From the NCBI GenBank assembly GCA_045640565.1, contig JAZUFG010000119.1, positions 1-37,616 on the forward strand: a stretch of 37,616 nt of DNA, written 5' to 3'. Shown here piece by piece: positions 7,420-14,631 of the stretch (within the stretch, counting starts at the first letter, position 1; every line of letters starts with the position of its first letter). Made by a program: the position numbers and the translations under genes. This DNA comes from RGIG3159 sp045640565 (GTDB lineage Bacteria > Bacillota > Clostridia > Oscillospirales > Oscillospiraceae). Below the pieces are notes generated by a model. That model made no database searches, had not been told where the DNA came from, and saw only the letters and a list, made by a program, of their open reading frames with translations.

Positions 7420-9041
7420 ACAGCATCCTCGCTTTCATAGCTGATATCATAGCTTCCGCCGTTATAGCGAATCAGGGTGCATTTTTCATAAGCCTCCAGG
7501 GTCTCCGGATAATCCTCCCGGATATGGGAGCCCCGGGTCTCTTTCCGGGCTTCCGCGCAGGTCAGAATTGCCCGCGCCAATGTCAGGATCGCCCGGACGC
7601 GGTAGCAGTGATAGGGTGAAAAATCCGAATCCAGCTTCAGCTTTTCGCAGACGGAGAGGTAGTAATCTATGCTCTTGATTCCCTCCTTCAGCCGTTCGCC
7701 GCTTCGCGTGATCCCCATATCCCCATGCATGATAGCTTCCAGAGGCTTCAGAAGATAAACTGCCGGGAATTTGCTTCCGCTTTCCGTCTGTTCCGCCAGG
7801 GCAGCGGAGCAGTCTGCAATATAGCCGCTGAAATCAGCAGCCGGCCTCTCTTCCTCCGGCAGCGCGGCGATATCTGCCGCCGCAACACGCCCGCTGTGAA
7901 CCGCAGAGAGAAGAGAGTTGCCGCCCAGGCGGTTGGCCCCATGATAGATGGAAGCACACTCACCCACCGCATATAAGCCGCCAATGCTGCTGCGGTGCCT
8001 GCTGTCCACTGCAATTCCGCCCATGAAGAAATGCACAGACGGAGCAACCGGAATGCTCTCTTTGCTGACATCCAGACCAAGATAGCGGGTGCAGACCTCG
8101 TCAACCTCTTTCAGACGCTCGGAAATCACTTTCTTTCCGAGGAAGGAGATGTCCAAATAGACCTGTCTGCCGGTGTCATAAATGCATTTGGAAACCACAT
8201 CCCGGGGCATCAGGTTCCCCTTGGGGCCGAATTTGTCCTCCATGAAATAGACCCGCCGGTCCCCATCCAAATAATATAATCTTCCGCCTTCTCCGCGGGA
8301 AGCCTCTGTGATCAGCATGCGCTTCTGCGGGGTTTCAATGCTCGTCGGATGATATTGGATAAATTCCAGATTCTTCATGACCGCACCCTGCAGGAAGAGC
8401 TGCCCCGCGGCATAGCCGTCACAGAGCATGGAGCCGGTGGTCTTTCCGAACATCTGGTTTTGGCCGCCGACTGCCATCACCGTGGTATCTGCATAAATAG
8501 GCTCCAGAGTTCTCTCTTTATCCGAAAAGAAGAGGGCGCCATAGCACCGGTTCTCCTGAATCAGGGCAGAATGGAAGGTATATCCCAGCCGCCGCTCAAT
8601 CATTCCGCTGCTTTCATACTCCCGGGCCTTTTGAATCAATGCGGTTACGATCTGCTTTCCTGTGCAGGCTCCCGCAAAGGCCGTCCTTCTATGGCTCTGA
8701 CCGCCCAGAGCCCGGCGGGCCAATCTTCCCTTTTCATCCCGGTTAAAGACCACGCCCAGGCTTTCCAGCCAGTTCAAAATTTCCGGTGCATCGGCGCAAA
8801 GGCCGCCGACTGTTTTCCTGCCTGCAAGATTGCGGCCGCCCCGCAGAGTATCTTCAATATGACTCTCTACCGTATCTCCTCCCGCCTGCTTGGAGGCGTT
8901 GATCCCTCCTGCCGCCATGACGGACTGGGCGCGCTCCGAGGGATAGGGCGAAACCAATATGGCATGCCCGCCCCGATTTGCAATTTCAATGGCCGCAGTC
9001 AGTCCGGAAATGCCGCTTCCGATAACCAGGGTCTTTCTCAT
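7410..9041 (-). CDS. frdA: fumarate reductase/succinate dehydrogenase flavoprotein subunit, non-covalent FAD type
   Basis: This 543-residue protein starts with the FAD-binding GSGISG (8-13). It shows the family landmarks AAGGINAS (43-50), HRRTAFAGACTG (about 117-128), EFIQYHPT (226-233), the catalytic SRGEGGR (248-254), SVHFFMGGI (335-343) and HGANRLGGNSLL (367-378). The layout is closest to the Bacillus/Wolinella-type enzymes. The His that holds FAD covalently in most membrane-bound members (SHxxxAQGG) is Gln here (AQSVMAAGG, residue 39), so FAD is probably bound non-covalently, as in NadB. ATG 9041 has a perfect GGAGGTGAT seven bases upstream and overlaps the stop of the cytochrome gene (ATGA). 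It works with the two neighbouring subunits. Confidence 0.92.
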   Translation of the reverse strand: MRKTLVIGSGISGLTAAIEIANRGGHAILVSPYPSERAQSVMAAGGINASKQAGGDTVESHIEDTLRGGRNLAGRKTVGGLCADAPEILNWLESLGVVFNRDEKGRLARRALGGQSHRRTAFAGACTGKQIVTALIQKAREYESSGMIERRLGYTFHSALIQENRCYGALFFSDKERTLEPIYADTTVMAVGGQNQMFGKTTGSMLCDGYAAGQLFLQGAVMKNLEFIQYHPTSIETPQKRMLITEASRGEGGRLYYLDGDRRVYFMEDKFGPKGNLMPRDVVSKCIYDTGRQVYLDISFLGKKVISERLKEVDEVCTRYLGLDVSKESIPVAPSVHFFMGGIAVDSRHRSSIGGLYAVGECASIYHGANRLGGNSLLSAVHSGRVAAADIAALPEEERPAADFSGYIADCSAALAEQTESGSKFPAVYLLKPLEAIMHGDMGITRSGERLKEGIKSIDYYLSVCEKLKLDSDFSPYHCYRVRAILTLARAILTCAEARKETRGSHIREDYPETLEAYEKCTLIRYNGGSYDISYESEDAVCW

Positions 9042-9562
9042 AGCGCGATCACCTCCGAAATACTTGCCGTCAATCCCAAAAGGAAGAGCAGGGCGCAGAG
9101 GATCCAGCAAACCCTGCGCACCGCAGCGTGCTGCTTGGAACTGTCAATGATTCCCAGCGTCACCAGGGCATTCGGCACGGAAAGAGGGATGTGTATATAT
9201 GCCAGCAGCATGATGAAAAAATGCACGATCAAAATAGGGATCAGGCCGATCCCGAACTGTCCTGCGCGGACAAATCCGTGGAAAAACACCAGGGGGATCA
9301 TAGCAAGAGCCGTAATGCGCTGCAGGAACCAGCCCTTGCTGACATTCAAATAATGAATTCCCCTGCCCTCAGCCTTATTAAAGCACATGGAAAGGCTGAT
9401 CAGCATATGCACCCCAAAGAGGCCTATTAACAGATAGGCCAAAAGGGCCGGAGACTCATCCACCCGCCCCAGGAGCATCATGCGGGCATTCAGCGTGTTG
9501 TGCAGAGCCAACAGAAGCGCCGTCATCAAGGCGATCACAGCATTTATCTTTTTCAGCTTCAT
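9038..9562 (-). CDS. frdC: fumarate reductase/succinate dehydrogenase membrane cytochrome b subunit
   Basis: The 174-residue protein has five hydrophobic segments (about 8-25, 40-62, 85-105, 107-130 and 150-170). Several His residues lie in or near helices (ALLLALHNT, GVHMLIS, VFFHGFVRAG, IVHFFIM, YIHIPLS) and could ligate one or two b hemes. Size and helix number fit the single-subunit diheme anchors of the Wolinella/Bacillus type. It would anchor the A and B subunits and exchange electrons with menaquinone. AGAGGT lies five bases before its ATG. The C-A-B gene order, with overlaps at both junctions, is the usual one for this class. Low sequence conservation of this subunit makes the call depend partly on position. 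Confidence 0.82.
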   Translation of the reverse strand: MKLKKINAVIALMTALLLALHNTLNARMMLLGRVDESPALLAYLLIGLFGVHMLISLSMCFNKAEGRGIHYLNVSKGWFLQRITALAMIPLVFFHGFVRAGQFGIGLIPILIVHFFIMLLAYIHIPLSVPNALVTLGIIDSSKQHAAVRRVCWILCALLFLLGLTASISEVIAL

Positions 9563-9614
9563 AATTACCTCTCACGGATAGCAAAATTTATGGATCAGAA
9601 AGAGTCCCGGAAAA

Positions 9615-10910
9615 TCAGCCGTCCTGCCGCAGGAGCAGCAAATCGGCATATTTTTGAGCCATGATTCCGTATTTTTTCTCAATATCCTCCCGGGGTTCTC
9701 CGAGAACCCGGCGATAGCGCGCCCAAATAAACCAATAATAGGCTATCAAGGCAGAGTAGACCAGGAAATGAAAAAGCTTTTTATCGGTGCAGCTATCCTG
9801 AAGGTATTCCCGGATAAAGGCCTCCGCCTCGTCCATCTCATAGCAGGCATCTGCAATATAATAGCCCACATCGACCCCCGGGTCGGAATAGCCCGCATAT
9901 TCCCAATCGATCAGAATGACCGAGCCGTCCGGCATCATCATCCAATTGGGCCGATAGGTGTCGCCGTGGCAGAAGCATTTCTGCACCCCGTCGCCCACTG
10001 TCTTCTCATACAGCTTGCGGATCTTCTCCCTCAAGCCCTCATAAGGCGCAAAGTCTCCGGGCTTGGCTTTTTCCAGATTAACAAGCATTTTCTCCGCGTC
10101 TTCCCAGGGCTCCATTCCGAAATCCGTGCGCACATCGGCTGAATGCAGCCTGCGAAGGACCTCCAGAATCTTTTTGGAATCCTCAAAGGAAGCGTAATCC
10201 GGTTTTCCGTGGGGCCCGATGAACTCCATGATCTTCCAGCCCTCCCGGAAATCTGCGTAAATATAGGTCTTGTCGATCCCCAGCTCCTTGGCGATCAGCA
10301 TGGACTGCTTCTCGTTTTTCCAGCTCACGGATTCCTCAATTCCCTCTGCAGGATAGCGATAGATATAGGTCGTGCCCTTTATCTCGAAAGTGAAGGAAGA
10401 ATTGGTCTGCTGGCGGTCCAGAAAACGGAAATTGACGATTTCGTCCTCTTCGCAGCGGAAAACCAGGCGAATATTCCGGATCACCTCGCTTCCGGAATAG
10501 AGCTGATATCTTTCATCGAATTTCCGCAATTCACCAACGGTCCCGATTTCTGCCCGCTCCGCCTCCTTGGCGGTTTCTTTCAGGAAAGGATTTTCTATAT
10601 AATAATCCCCGGAAGAAACGATGACCGCGCCTTCCGCATCCTTCTCAGCCAAAGCCTCCGGGCCGCTCTGATTCCGGAAATTCTCATTCTCCTTGAAATC
10701 CACACCAAAGGCTTCCCCAAGATAAAGAAACCGCTCTTTTTTATAGCCCAGAATGACGGTGATCTTCTCTGCTTCGGCCTCTTTTGCCTGACGGATCAGA
10801 CGCTCAATCAGCCGTTCACCCCGTACCTCCCAGAGGCCCTTGGGCTTTTCCAAAGAAAGAGGCACAAACTCGCGAAAGAGCTCATCCGCGCAAATAACAG
10901 CATTTTTCAT
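9615..10910 (-). CDS. LicC-like nucleotidyltransferase remnant fused to a LicA-like choline/ethanolamine kinase
   Basis: The 431-residue protein has two parts. Residues 1-160 align with CTP:phosphocholine cytidylyltransferase-type sugar-nucleotide enzymes: FVPLSLEKPKGLWEVRGERL and VSSGDYYIENPF. From about 175 a choline kinase-like phosphotransferase follows, with Brenner motif HGDTYRPN (315-322) and DWEYAGYSDP (335-344). It would phosphorylate a small alcohol such as choline or ethanolamine for surface decoration. The usual N-terminal signature AAGxGSRFxP is replaced by CADELFREFVP, so the nucleotidyltransferase half probably lacks activity. ATG 10910 has AAGGGA seven bases upstream. It follows the SDR gene by 25 bases. 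Confidence 0.8.
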   Translation of the reverse strand: MKNAVICADELFREFVPLSLEKPKGLWEVRGERLIERLIRQAKEAEAEKITVILGYKKERFLYLGEAFGVDFKENENFRNQSGPEALAEKDAEGAVIVSSGDYYIENPFLKETAKEAERAEIGTVGELRKFDERYQLYSGSEVIRNIRLVFRCEEDEIVNFRFLDRQQTNSSFTFEIKGTTYIYRYPAEGIEESVSWKNEKQSMLIAKELGIDKTYIYADFREGWKIMEFIGPHGKPDYASFEDSKKILEVLRRLHSADVRTDFGMEPWEDAEKMLVNLEKAKPGDFAPYEGLREKIRKLYEKTVGDGVQKCFCHGDTYRPNWMMMPDGSVILIDWEYAGYSDPGVDVGYYIADACYEMDEAEAFIREYLQDSCTDKKLFHFLVYSALIAYYWFIWARYRRVLGEPREDIEKKYGIMAQKYADLLLLRQDG

Positions 10911-10935
10911 AAACGATCCCTTTCTCTGCCGACAG

Positions 10936-11697
10936 TCAGCGGGCACAAAGGCCGCCGTCACAAAGGTAGTGGCCGCCGGTGCAGAAAGAAGCCTTTTCGC
11001 TCATAAGGAAATAAACGAGCTCTGCCACTTCCTCGGGTTGGCCGGCGCTTCCGCGGGCATAGAGGGCGTTTTCCTTTTTCCAATAGTCATCCATACTTAC
11101 TCCGTCTGCCTCGGCAAATTTCGTGAAAAGATTATCCAGCAGAGGCGTATGGATCGTCCCGGCACAAATTGCGTTCACGCGGACATTTTTGGGACCCAGA
11201 TCGATGGAAAGGCTGCGGGTGATCTGCCCGATGGCGCCCTTGGTAAGGCCGTAGGCAAAACTGTTGGGCTTGCCGACAAACCACTGGTCAGAGTCATTGA
11301 TGACCACTGCGCCGCCCCCGTTTTCCACGATATAGGGCACCACAGCCCGCAGAGCATGGAAGGTTCCGTAAATATTGGTTTTTACAACAAGGTCAAACTC
11401 TTCCGGGTCAACATCCAGCATGGTGTTGCAGCGATGGATCCCTGCATTGGAAAAAAGGCCTGTGATGGGACCGACAGCTTCTTCCGCTTCCTTTGCGGCG
11501 ATCTGCATCGCTTCCAGATCCCGAACATCCGCAGCTTTAAACCACAGATCCGCAGATCGGAGTTCTGCTGCCAATTGCTTGCCTAAGTCCTCGTTCACAT
11601 CTGTAAAAGCGACCCGCCAACCTTCGGAAAGGAATTTCTTTACTGCCGCAGCGCCGATGCCGCTGGCTCCGCCGGTGATAAAAACAGCCTTTTTCAT
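10936..11697 (-). CDS. short-chain dehydrogenase/reductase (classical SDR)
   Basis: This is a 253-residue NAD(P)-dependent oxidoreductase of the classical SDR family. The Rossmann glycine motif TGGASGIG is at 8-15, NAG at 84-86, and the catalytic tetrad is complete: Asn 108, Ser 136, Tyr 149 and Lys 153 (YGLTK). Asp 33 after strand 2 (FTDVNEDL) suggests NAD rather than NADP. The end, FCTGGHYLCDGGL, is typical. The substrate is unknown; the kinase immediately downstream suggests a hydroxylated small molecule. ATG 11697 is preferred, with AAGGAG ten bases upstream; the ATG at 11706 is only one base after that site. Confidence 0.88.
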   Translation of the reverse strand: MKKAVFITGGASGIGAAAVKKFLSEGWRVAFTDVNEDLGKQLAAELRSADLWFKAADVRDLEAMQIAAKEAEEAVGPITGLFSNAGIHRCNTMLDVDPEEFDLVVKTNIYGTFHALRAVVPYIVENGGGAVVINDSDQWFVGKPNSFAYGLTKGAIGQITRSLSIDLGPKNVRVNAICAGTIHTPLLDNLFTKFAEADGVSMDDYWKKENALYARGSAGQPEEVAELVYFLMSEKASFCTGGHYLCDGGLCAR

Positions 11698-11781
11698 CCT
11701 TTGCATTCTCCTTTTTCAGCAAATTATTCCGGGATTTCTCTCCCTTTATCTGAGAGAAATTTATATACTTTCTCAGCTTGC

Positions 11782-11815
11782 ATTATAGCATAATATCGCA
11801 GAAATGAACAGATGA
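11782..11815 (-). promoter_or_regulatory. extended -10 promoter for the SDR-kinase-fumarate reductase unit
   Basis: The reverse strand carries TGCTATAAT, an extended -10 with a perfect hexamer at 11787-11782; a weak TGTTCA lies 17 bases further up. The leader to the SDR start is about 80 bases. Since genes down to 6742 are spaced by 52 bases or less, this promoter could serve SDR, kinase and frdCAB, and possibly the ABC genes beyond. Confidence 0.6.
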
Positions 11816-11852
11816 TATTCCCCTCAAAAACAGCAGGCAGACGGAAAGGTAT

Positions 11853-11900
11853 AAAAAGCAGCGGCAGAACGGGCTTACGCCCTGGCGCCGCTGCTTTTTT
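11853..11900 (-). terminator. intrinsic terminator of the Ntn hydrolase gene
   Basis: Reverse strand: AAAAGCAGCGGC pairs with GCCGCTGCTTTTT, with an inner AGGGC/GCCC hairpin and the T run after the second arm. It begins at the stop codon of the Ntn hydrolase. The A/T-rich flanks on both sides make it potentially bidirectional. Confidence 0.85.
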
Positions 11901-12587
11901 CTATGCAAGTATTTCTTTCCTGATTTGGTCCCACCGGCGGTTCTCGCACCAGTACACCGCCATTTCCGAAGGATCGAACACCATGGACACAACCGTGGGG
12001 CAGACCTCCTGAGAAACCTTTTTCAAAATCTCAAAACAGTCCGGAACATCAAAGTCATCCGATGCCTTCTCCAGCATATCCTCTGCCAGCTGATAGCGAT
12101 CCCAGCCCATCCAGGGATGCTTTTCCCGGTCCATCTTAAAAGGGGAAAAATTCGTCAGGACCTTATACAAAGGCTTTTCATAATAGCGATATCCCTGCCC
12201 CGGAATGACATGCAGCACATTTCCGTTTTTGTCCGATAGGGAGGACATAAAGGTCACGCCGGGCACGCTGCAGATATCCCGGGATTCCGCAAGCTCTTTT
12301 GTTTCCTGAAAAGCCTTCTTCTGCAGGAGAAGATCCATATCCAGCATGATGATGTTCTCTTCCCCGCCCTTCGGATCGCTTCTCTCATCAAAGGGCCAGC
12401 AGGTCGGCATACCCACAAAGTCACCCCGGCTGTTCGCCCCGAAAAGAGGCATCCAGCCTTCCTTTTCATCGTTGATCTCAATATAAACGCCGCCCGCCGC
12501 AGCCCGGACGCGGTATTCCATATCCAGAATATCCAGGTTCCAGCCGACGATCGTCTTTTTCCTATTGGAAATAATACTTGTGCACAT
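11901..12587 (-). CDS. small Ntn hydrolase (choloylglycine hydrolase/acyltransferase-like)
   Basis: The product of 228 residues begins MCTSI. Removal of Met would expose Cys as the N-terminal nucleophile, as in bile salt hydrolases, penicillin V acylases and acyl-CoA:6-APA acyltransferases. WNLDI (Asp near residue 20) and VLTNFSPF match the conserved Asp and Asn of that family. The enzyme would cleave a linear amide bond. At 228 residues it is clearly shorter than bile salt hydrolases (about 320), so bile salt specificity should not be assumed. The start decides the function: ATG 12587 has GGAGG five bases upstream and places Cys second, whereas a frame extending to 12632 would bury the nucleophile. 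It diverges from the nitroreductase. Confidence 0.78.
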   Translation of the reverse strand: MCTSIISNRKKTIVGWNLDILDMEYRVRAAAGGVYIEINDEKEGWMPLFGANSRGDFVGMPTCWPFDERSDPKGGEENIIMLDMDLLLQKKAFQETKELAESRDICSVPGVTFMSSLSDKNGNVLHVIPGQGYRYYEKPLYKVLTNFSPFKMDREKHPWMGWDRYQLAEDMLEKASDDFDVPDCFEILKKVSQEVCPTVVSMVFDPSEMAVYWCENRRWDQIRKEILA

Positions 12588-12633
12588 TTCATCCTCCGCC
12601 GCGGAAATTACAATCTGCCCTATGATGTTCATA

Positions 12634-12661
12634 TTGTTTTCCGCATTACTTATGCTATAAT
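12634..12661 (+). promoter_or_regulatory. promoter of the nitroreductase gene
   Basis: TTGTTT (12634-12639), 16 bases, then TATAAT (12656-12661), preceded by TGC, an extended -10. The leader to the start codon is about 85 bases and holds no clear riboswitch that I recognise. Confidence 0.65.
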
Positions 12662-12752
12662 AATATCCGGGAATGGGCCGCTCGGCGCTTTATCCCCGAG
12701 GTAAAACCCATGTTTTCAAAATAAGGTTTTTTAACGAAAAGGGGGATCTTTT

Positions 12753-13268
12753 ATGAATGAAACCTTAAATACACTTCTCCACCGTGCTTCTCCCCGCAGT
12801 TTTCGTCCGGAGCACATTGAAAAAGAAAAGCTGGAGCTGATTCTCCAGGCCGGGCTGAAAGCTCCCTCCGGCAAAAACGCGCAAACCCCCATTTTCATCG
12901 TTGTGACCCGGGATGAGACAGTGGAAAAGCTCTCCAAGCTGAACGCTGCCGTCATGGGAATGGACTGTGATCCCTTCTACGGCGCAAAGGATGTCATCAT
13001 CGTTCTGGTGAAAAAGGAAGCCTGCTGGCAGTATGACGGCCCCATCGCCATGGGGAACATGCTGAATGCTGCCTTCTCTCTGGGTGTGGATTCCCGCTGG
13101 ATCCACCGCGCAAAGCAGATCTTTGAAAGTGATGCCGGCAAAGCCATCCTGGCCGACCTGGGCATCACAGAAGAACTGGAGGGCGTTGGCTTCTGCGTCC
13201 TGGGCTATTCCGACGAAAAGCCCCAGCCCAAGGAGATCCTTCCCGGAAGAGTTTATACCATCGCATAA
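12753..13268 (+). CDS. nitroreductase family flavoprotein
   Basis: This 171-residue FMN-dependent oxidoreductase belongs to the nitroreductase superfamily. HRASPRSFRPEHIEKEKLEL and ILQAGLKAPSGKNAQT are the classic N-terminal FMN phosphate contacts (RSxR and APS). The C-terminal GVGFCVLGYSDEKP fits the family end, where LGYP(D/A)E is common. Such enzymes reduce quinones, nitro compounds or flavins with NAD(P)H. The short, single-domain form matches small clostridial members. AAGGGGG lies 8 bases before the ATG. The gene has its own promoter and terminator and so forms a single-gene unit. Confidence 0.9.
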   Translation: MNETLNTLLHRASPRSFRPEHIEKEKLELILQAGLKAPSGKNAQTPIFIVVTRDETVEKLSKLNAAVMGMDCDPFYGAKDVIIVLVKKEACWQYDGPIAMGNMLNAAFSLGVDSRWIHRAKQIFESDAGKAILADLGITEELEGVGFCVLGYSDEKPQPKEILPGRVYTIA

Positions 13269-13297
13269 TACGGTTTAAGAAAAGGCGAATATGCTAT

Positions 13298-13347
13298 AAA
13301 AAGCAGAGGTATTAAGGGTTATTGCCCTTCGATATGTCTGCTTTTTT
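13298..13347 (+). terminator. intrinsic terminator after the nitroreductase
   Basis: AAAAAGCAGA (13298-13307) pairs with TCTGCTTTTTT (13337-13347), with an inner AAGGG/CCCTT hairpin. T and A runs on both sides make it bidirectional. It also separates the leftward-reading island genes from the nitroreductase. Confidence 0.85.
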
Positions 13348-13390
13348 ATTTTCTGACGGAGTTTGTGCTTGTGTTGCGTAATATTATTTC

Positions 13391-13480
13391 CTATCCTTGC
13401 CATTTCAAAAATTCCATTATTAAATCGTCAATTTTTCTCCTCATGCCCATATTTATACTTTCTTTTTTCCATTGCTGCAT
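13391..13480 (-). CDS. possible 29-residue small protein or gene remnant
   Basis: Two bases after the stop of the HhH/nuclease-like gene a reverse-strand frame starts MQQWKKESINMGMRRKIDDL and ends KWQG. It is basic and amphipathic with no hydrophobic stretch. A GGAG lies 11 bases before the ATG, a little far. It may be the truncated head of a lost third gene of the island, a real small protein, or chance. Confidence 0.25.
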   Translation of the reverse strand: MQQWKKESINMGMRRKIDDLIMEFLKWQG

Positions 13481-13482
13481 CT

Positions 13483-14565
13483 TTAGAAGCTCTCCGGTAC
13501 CAGTGCCAGTTTGTTGATGGATTCATGTGCTCTTACGAGCGAATCGTAGACAGCCAATACATCATCGGACTCCCATGTGCGTAAAGATTTTTCGTCTATC
13601 ACGCCCTTGCTCTCCCTAATGATCTTGGCAAGTTGTTCTTCATCGGCAACTGCAACAACCGCCTGCACTGCGGCATTACTCTGGGCTTTCTTCAGGTTGA
13701 GAATAAGACTGTCAATAGATCCTTTGGATTGAACTTCAAAGACATAAATAGCCTTGCCCATATTACCTATTTTAGCTTCCCATACAGCATCCACAATGGC
13801 GCCGGTTGTGATTTTCACTTCAGAACGGCTATCAAATCCCAGCAACTCGCCGATTGCGACAAGTTTTTCCTTTATCTCATCGTGGAGTGACTTTGAATCA
13901 TTCGTGGAAATAGGCTTTTCAGGCTTCTCTTTTTCAGGCTCCGTAGCAGGAGCCTTTTTCTCTGCCAACGGTAATACTTCATCCCAAAGGAAATAATCTA
14001 CAGCAAGCAAATCAGAGTCTTCAGCACCTGCAACAGACAACGCCTTAGAGATTTCTTTGGCTATATTGCAAACCTCAACAAACTTTTTGCCAGTAAATTG
14101 ATAGTTATACTTAGGCATACCGGGAATATCGAGATACCCAAAGCAAAGAATGGTCGTCTTGTTGAAAATAACATATTCCTGAGGATTGACGTATGTAAGA
14201 AGCTCACTCATCGTCGCCGGTCCAAAGCCTTTAATATTCTTGGTAAAGGAATCCCAACGCTTTTCAATGGGTGCGGATCCATACAAAAGCTCTGCGAGCT
14301 GCTTTTTTGCATTATCGAAGCCATTATCAGAAATAATTTTATCAACGACATACTGTTTGTTGCCCCAAATGAGCATGGACCAAAGCTTGCTGACATACTC
14401 GGAAAACTGTTCTTCCGTCATTGCAAGAAGCTTGTCTTTCGTAAAATCCTGATAGTAGCTCTTGCGTCCCTTGCGTTCGGCCCAGTTCTCATCATAATAG
14501 GCAACATTATTCTTTTTGTTTTTCACAAAAGAACTAATTGCTGTCTTCAGTTTTGTCTCATTCAT
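13483..14565 (-). CDS. uncharacterised protein with an HhH-like centre and a nuclease-like C-terminus
   Basis: I cannot name a family for this 360-residue soluble protein. Residues about 110-140 (KGFGPATMSELLTYVNPQEY) look like a helix-hairpin-helix followed by the NP..Y..FNK pattern seen in some restriction-type proteins. A Pro/Glu/Lys linker lies near 210-225. The C-terminal part (about 240-340) has GAIVDAVWEAKIG and then YVFEVQSKG, an Asp, strand, Glu-x-Gln spacing that resembles a PD-(D/E)XK nuclease core with Gln in place of Lys. AGAGGTGAAAA precedes its ATG. It lies 66 bases after the AAA_14 gene, both AT-rich relative to the neighbours. A restriction or defence role is possible but unproven. 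Confidence 0.6.
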   Translation of the reverse strand: MNETKLKTAISSFVKNKKNNVAYYDENWAERKGRKSYYQDFTKDKLLAMTEEQFSEYVSKLWSMLIWGNKQYVVDKIISDNGFDNAKKQLAELLYGSAPIEKRWDSFTKNIKGFGPATMSELLTYVNPQEYVIFNKTTILCFGYLDIPGMPKYNYQFTGKKFVEVCNIAKEISKALSVAGAEDSDLLAVDYFLWDEVLPLAEKKAPATEPEKEKPEKPISTNDSKSLHDEIKEKLVAIGELLGFDSRSEVKITTGAIVDAVWEAKIGNMGKAIYVFEVQSKGSIDSLILNLKKAQSNAAVQAVVAVADEEQLAKIIRESKGVIDEKSLRTWESDDVLAVYDSLVRAHESINKLALVPESF

Positions 14566-14631
14566 AAATTTTCACCTCTTTGGTTCTATTTCCGATGTAA
14601 TTTTAATCCTGCTGAAAAAGGTGCAGTAGAT

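Noticed and set aside
8349..9353. A 334-codon plus-strand frame
   Set aside because: It spans the antisense of the fumarate reductase A and C genes; no start signal.
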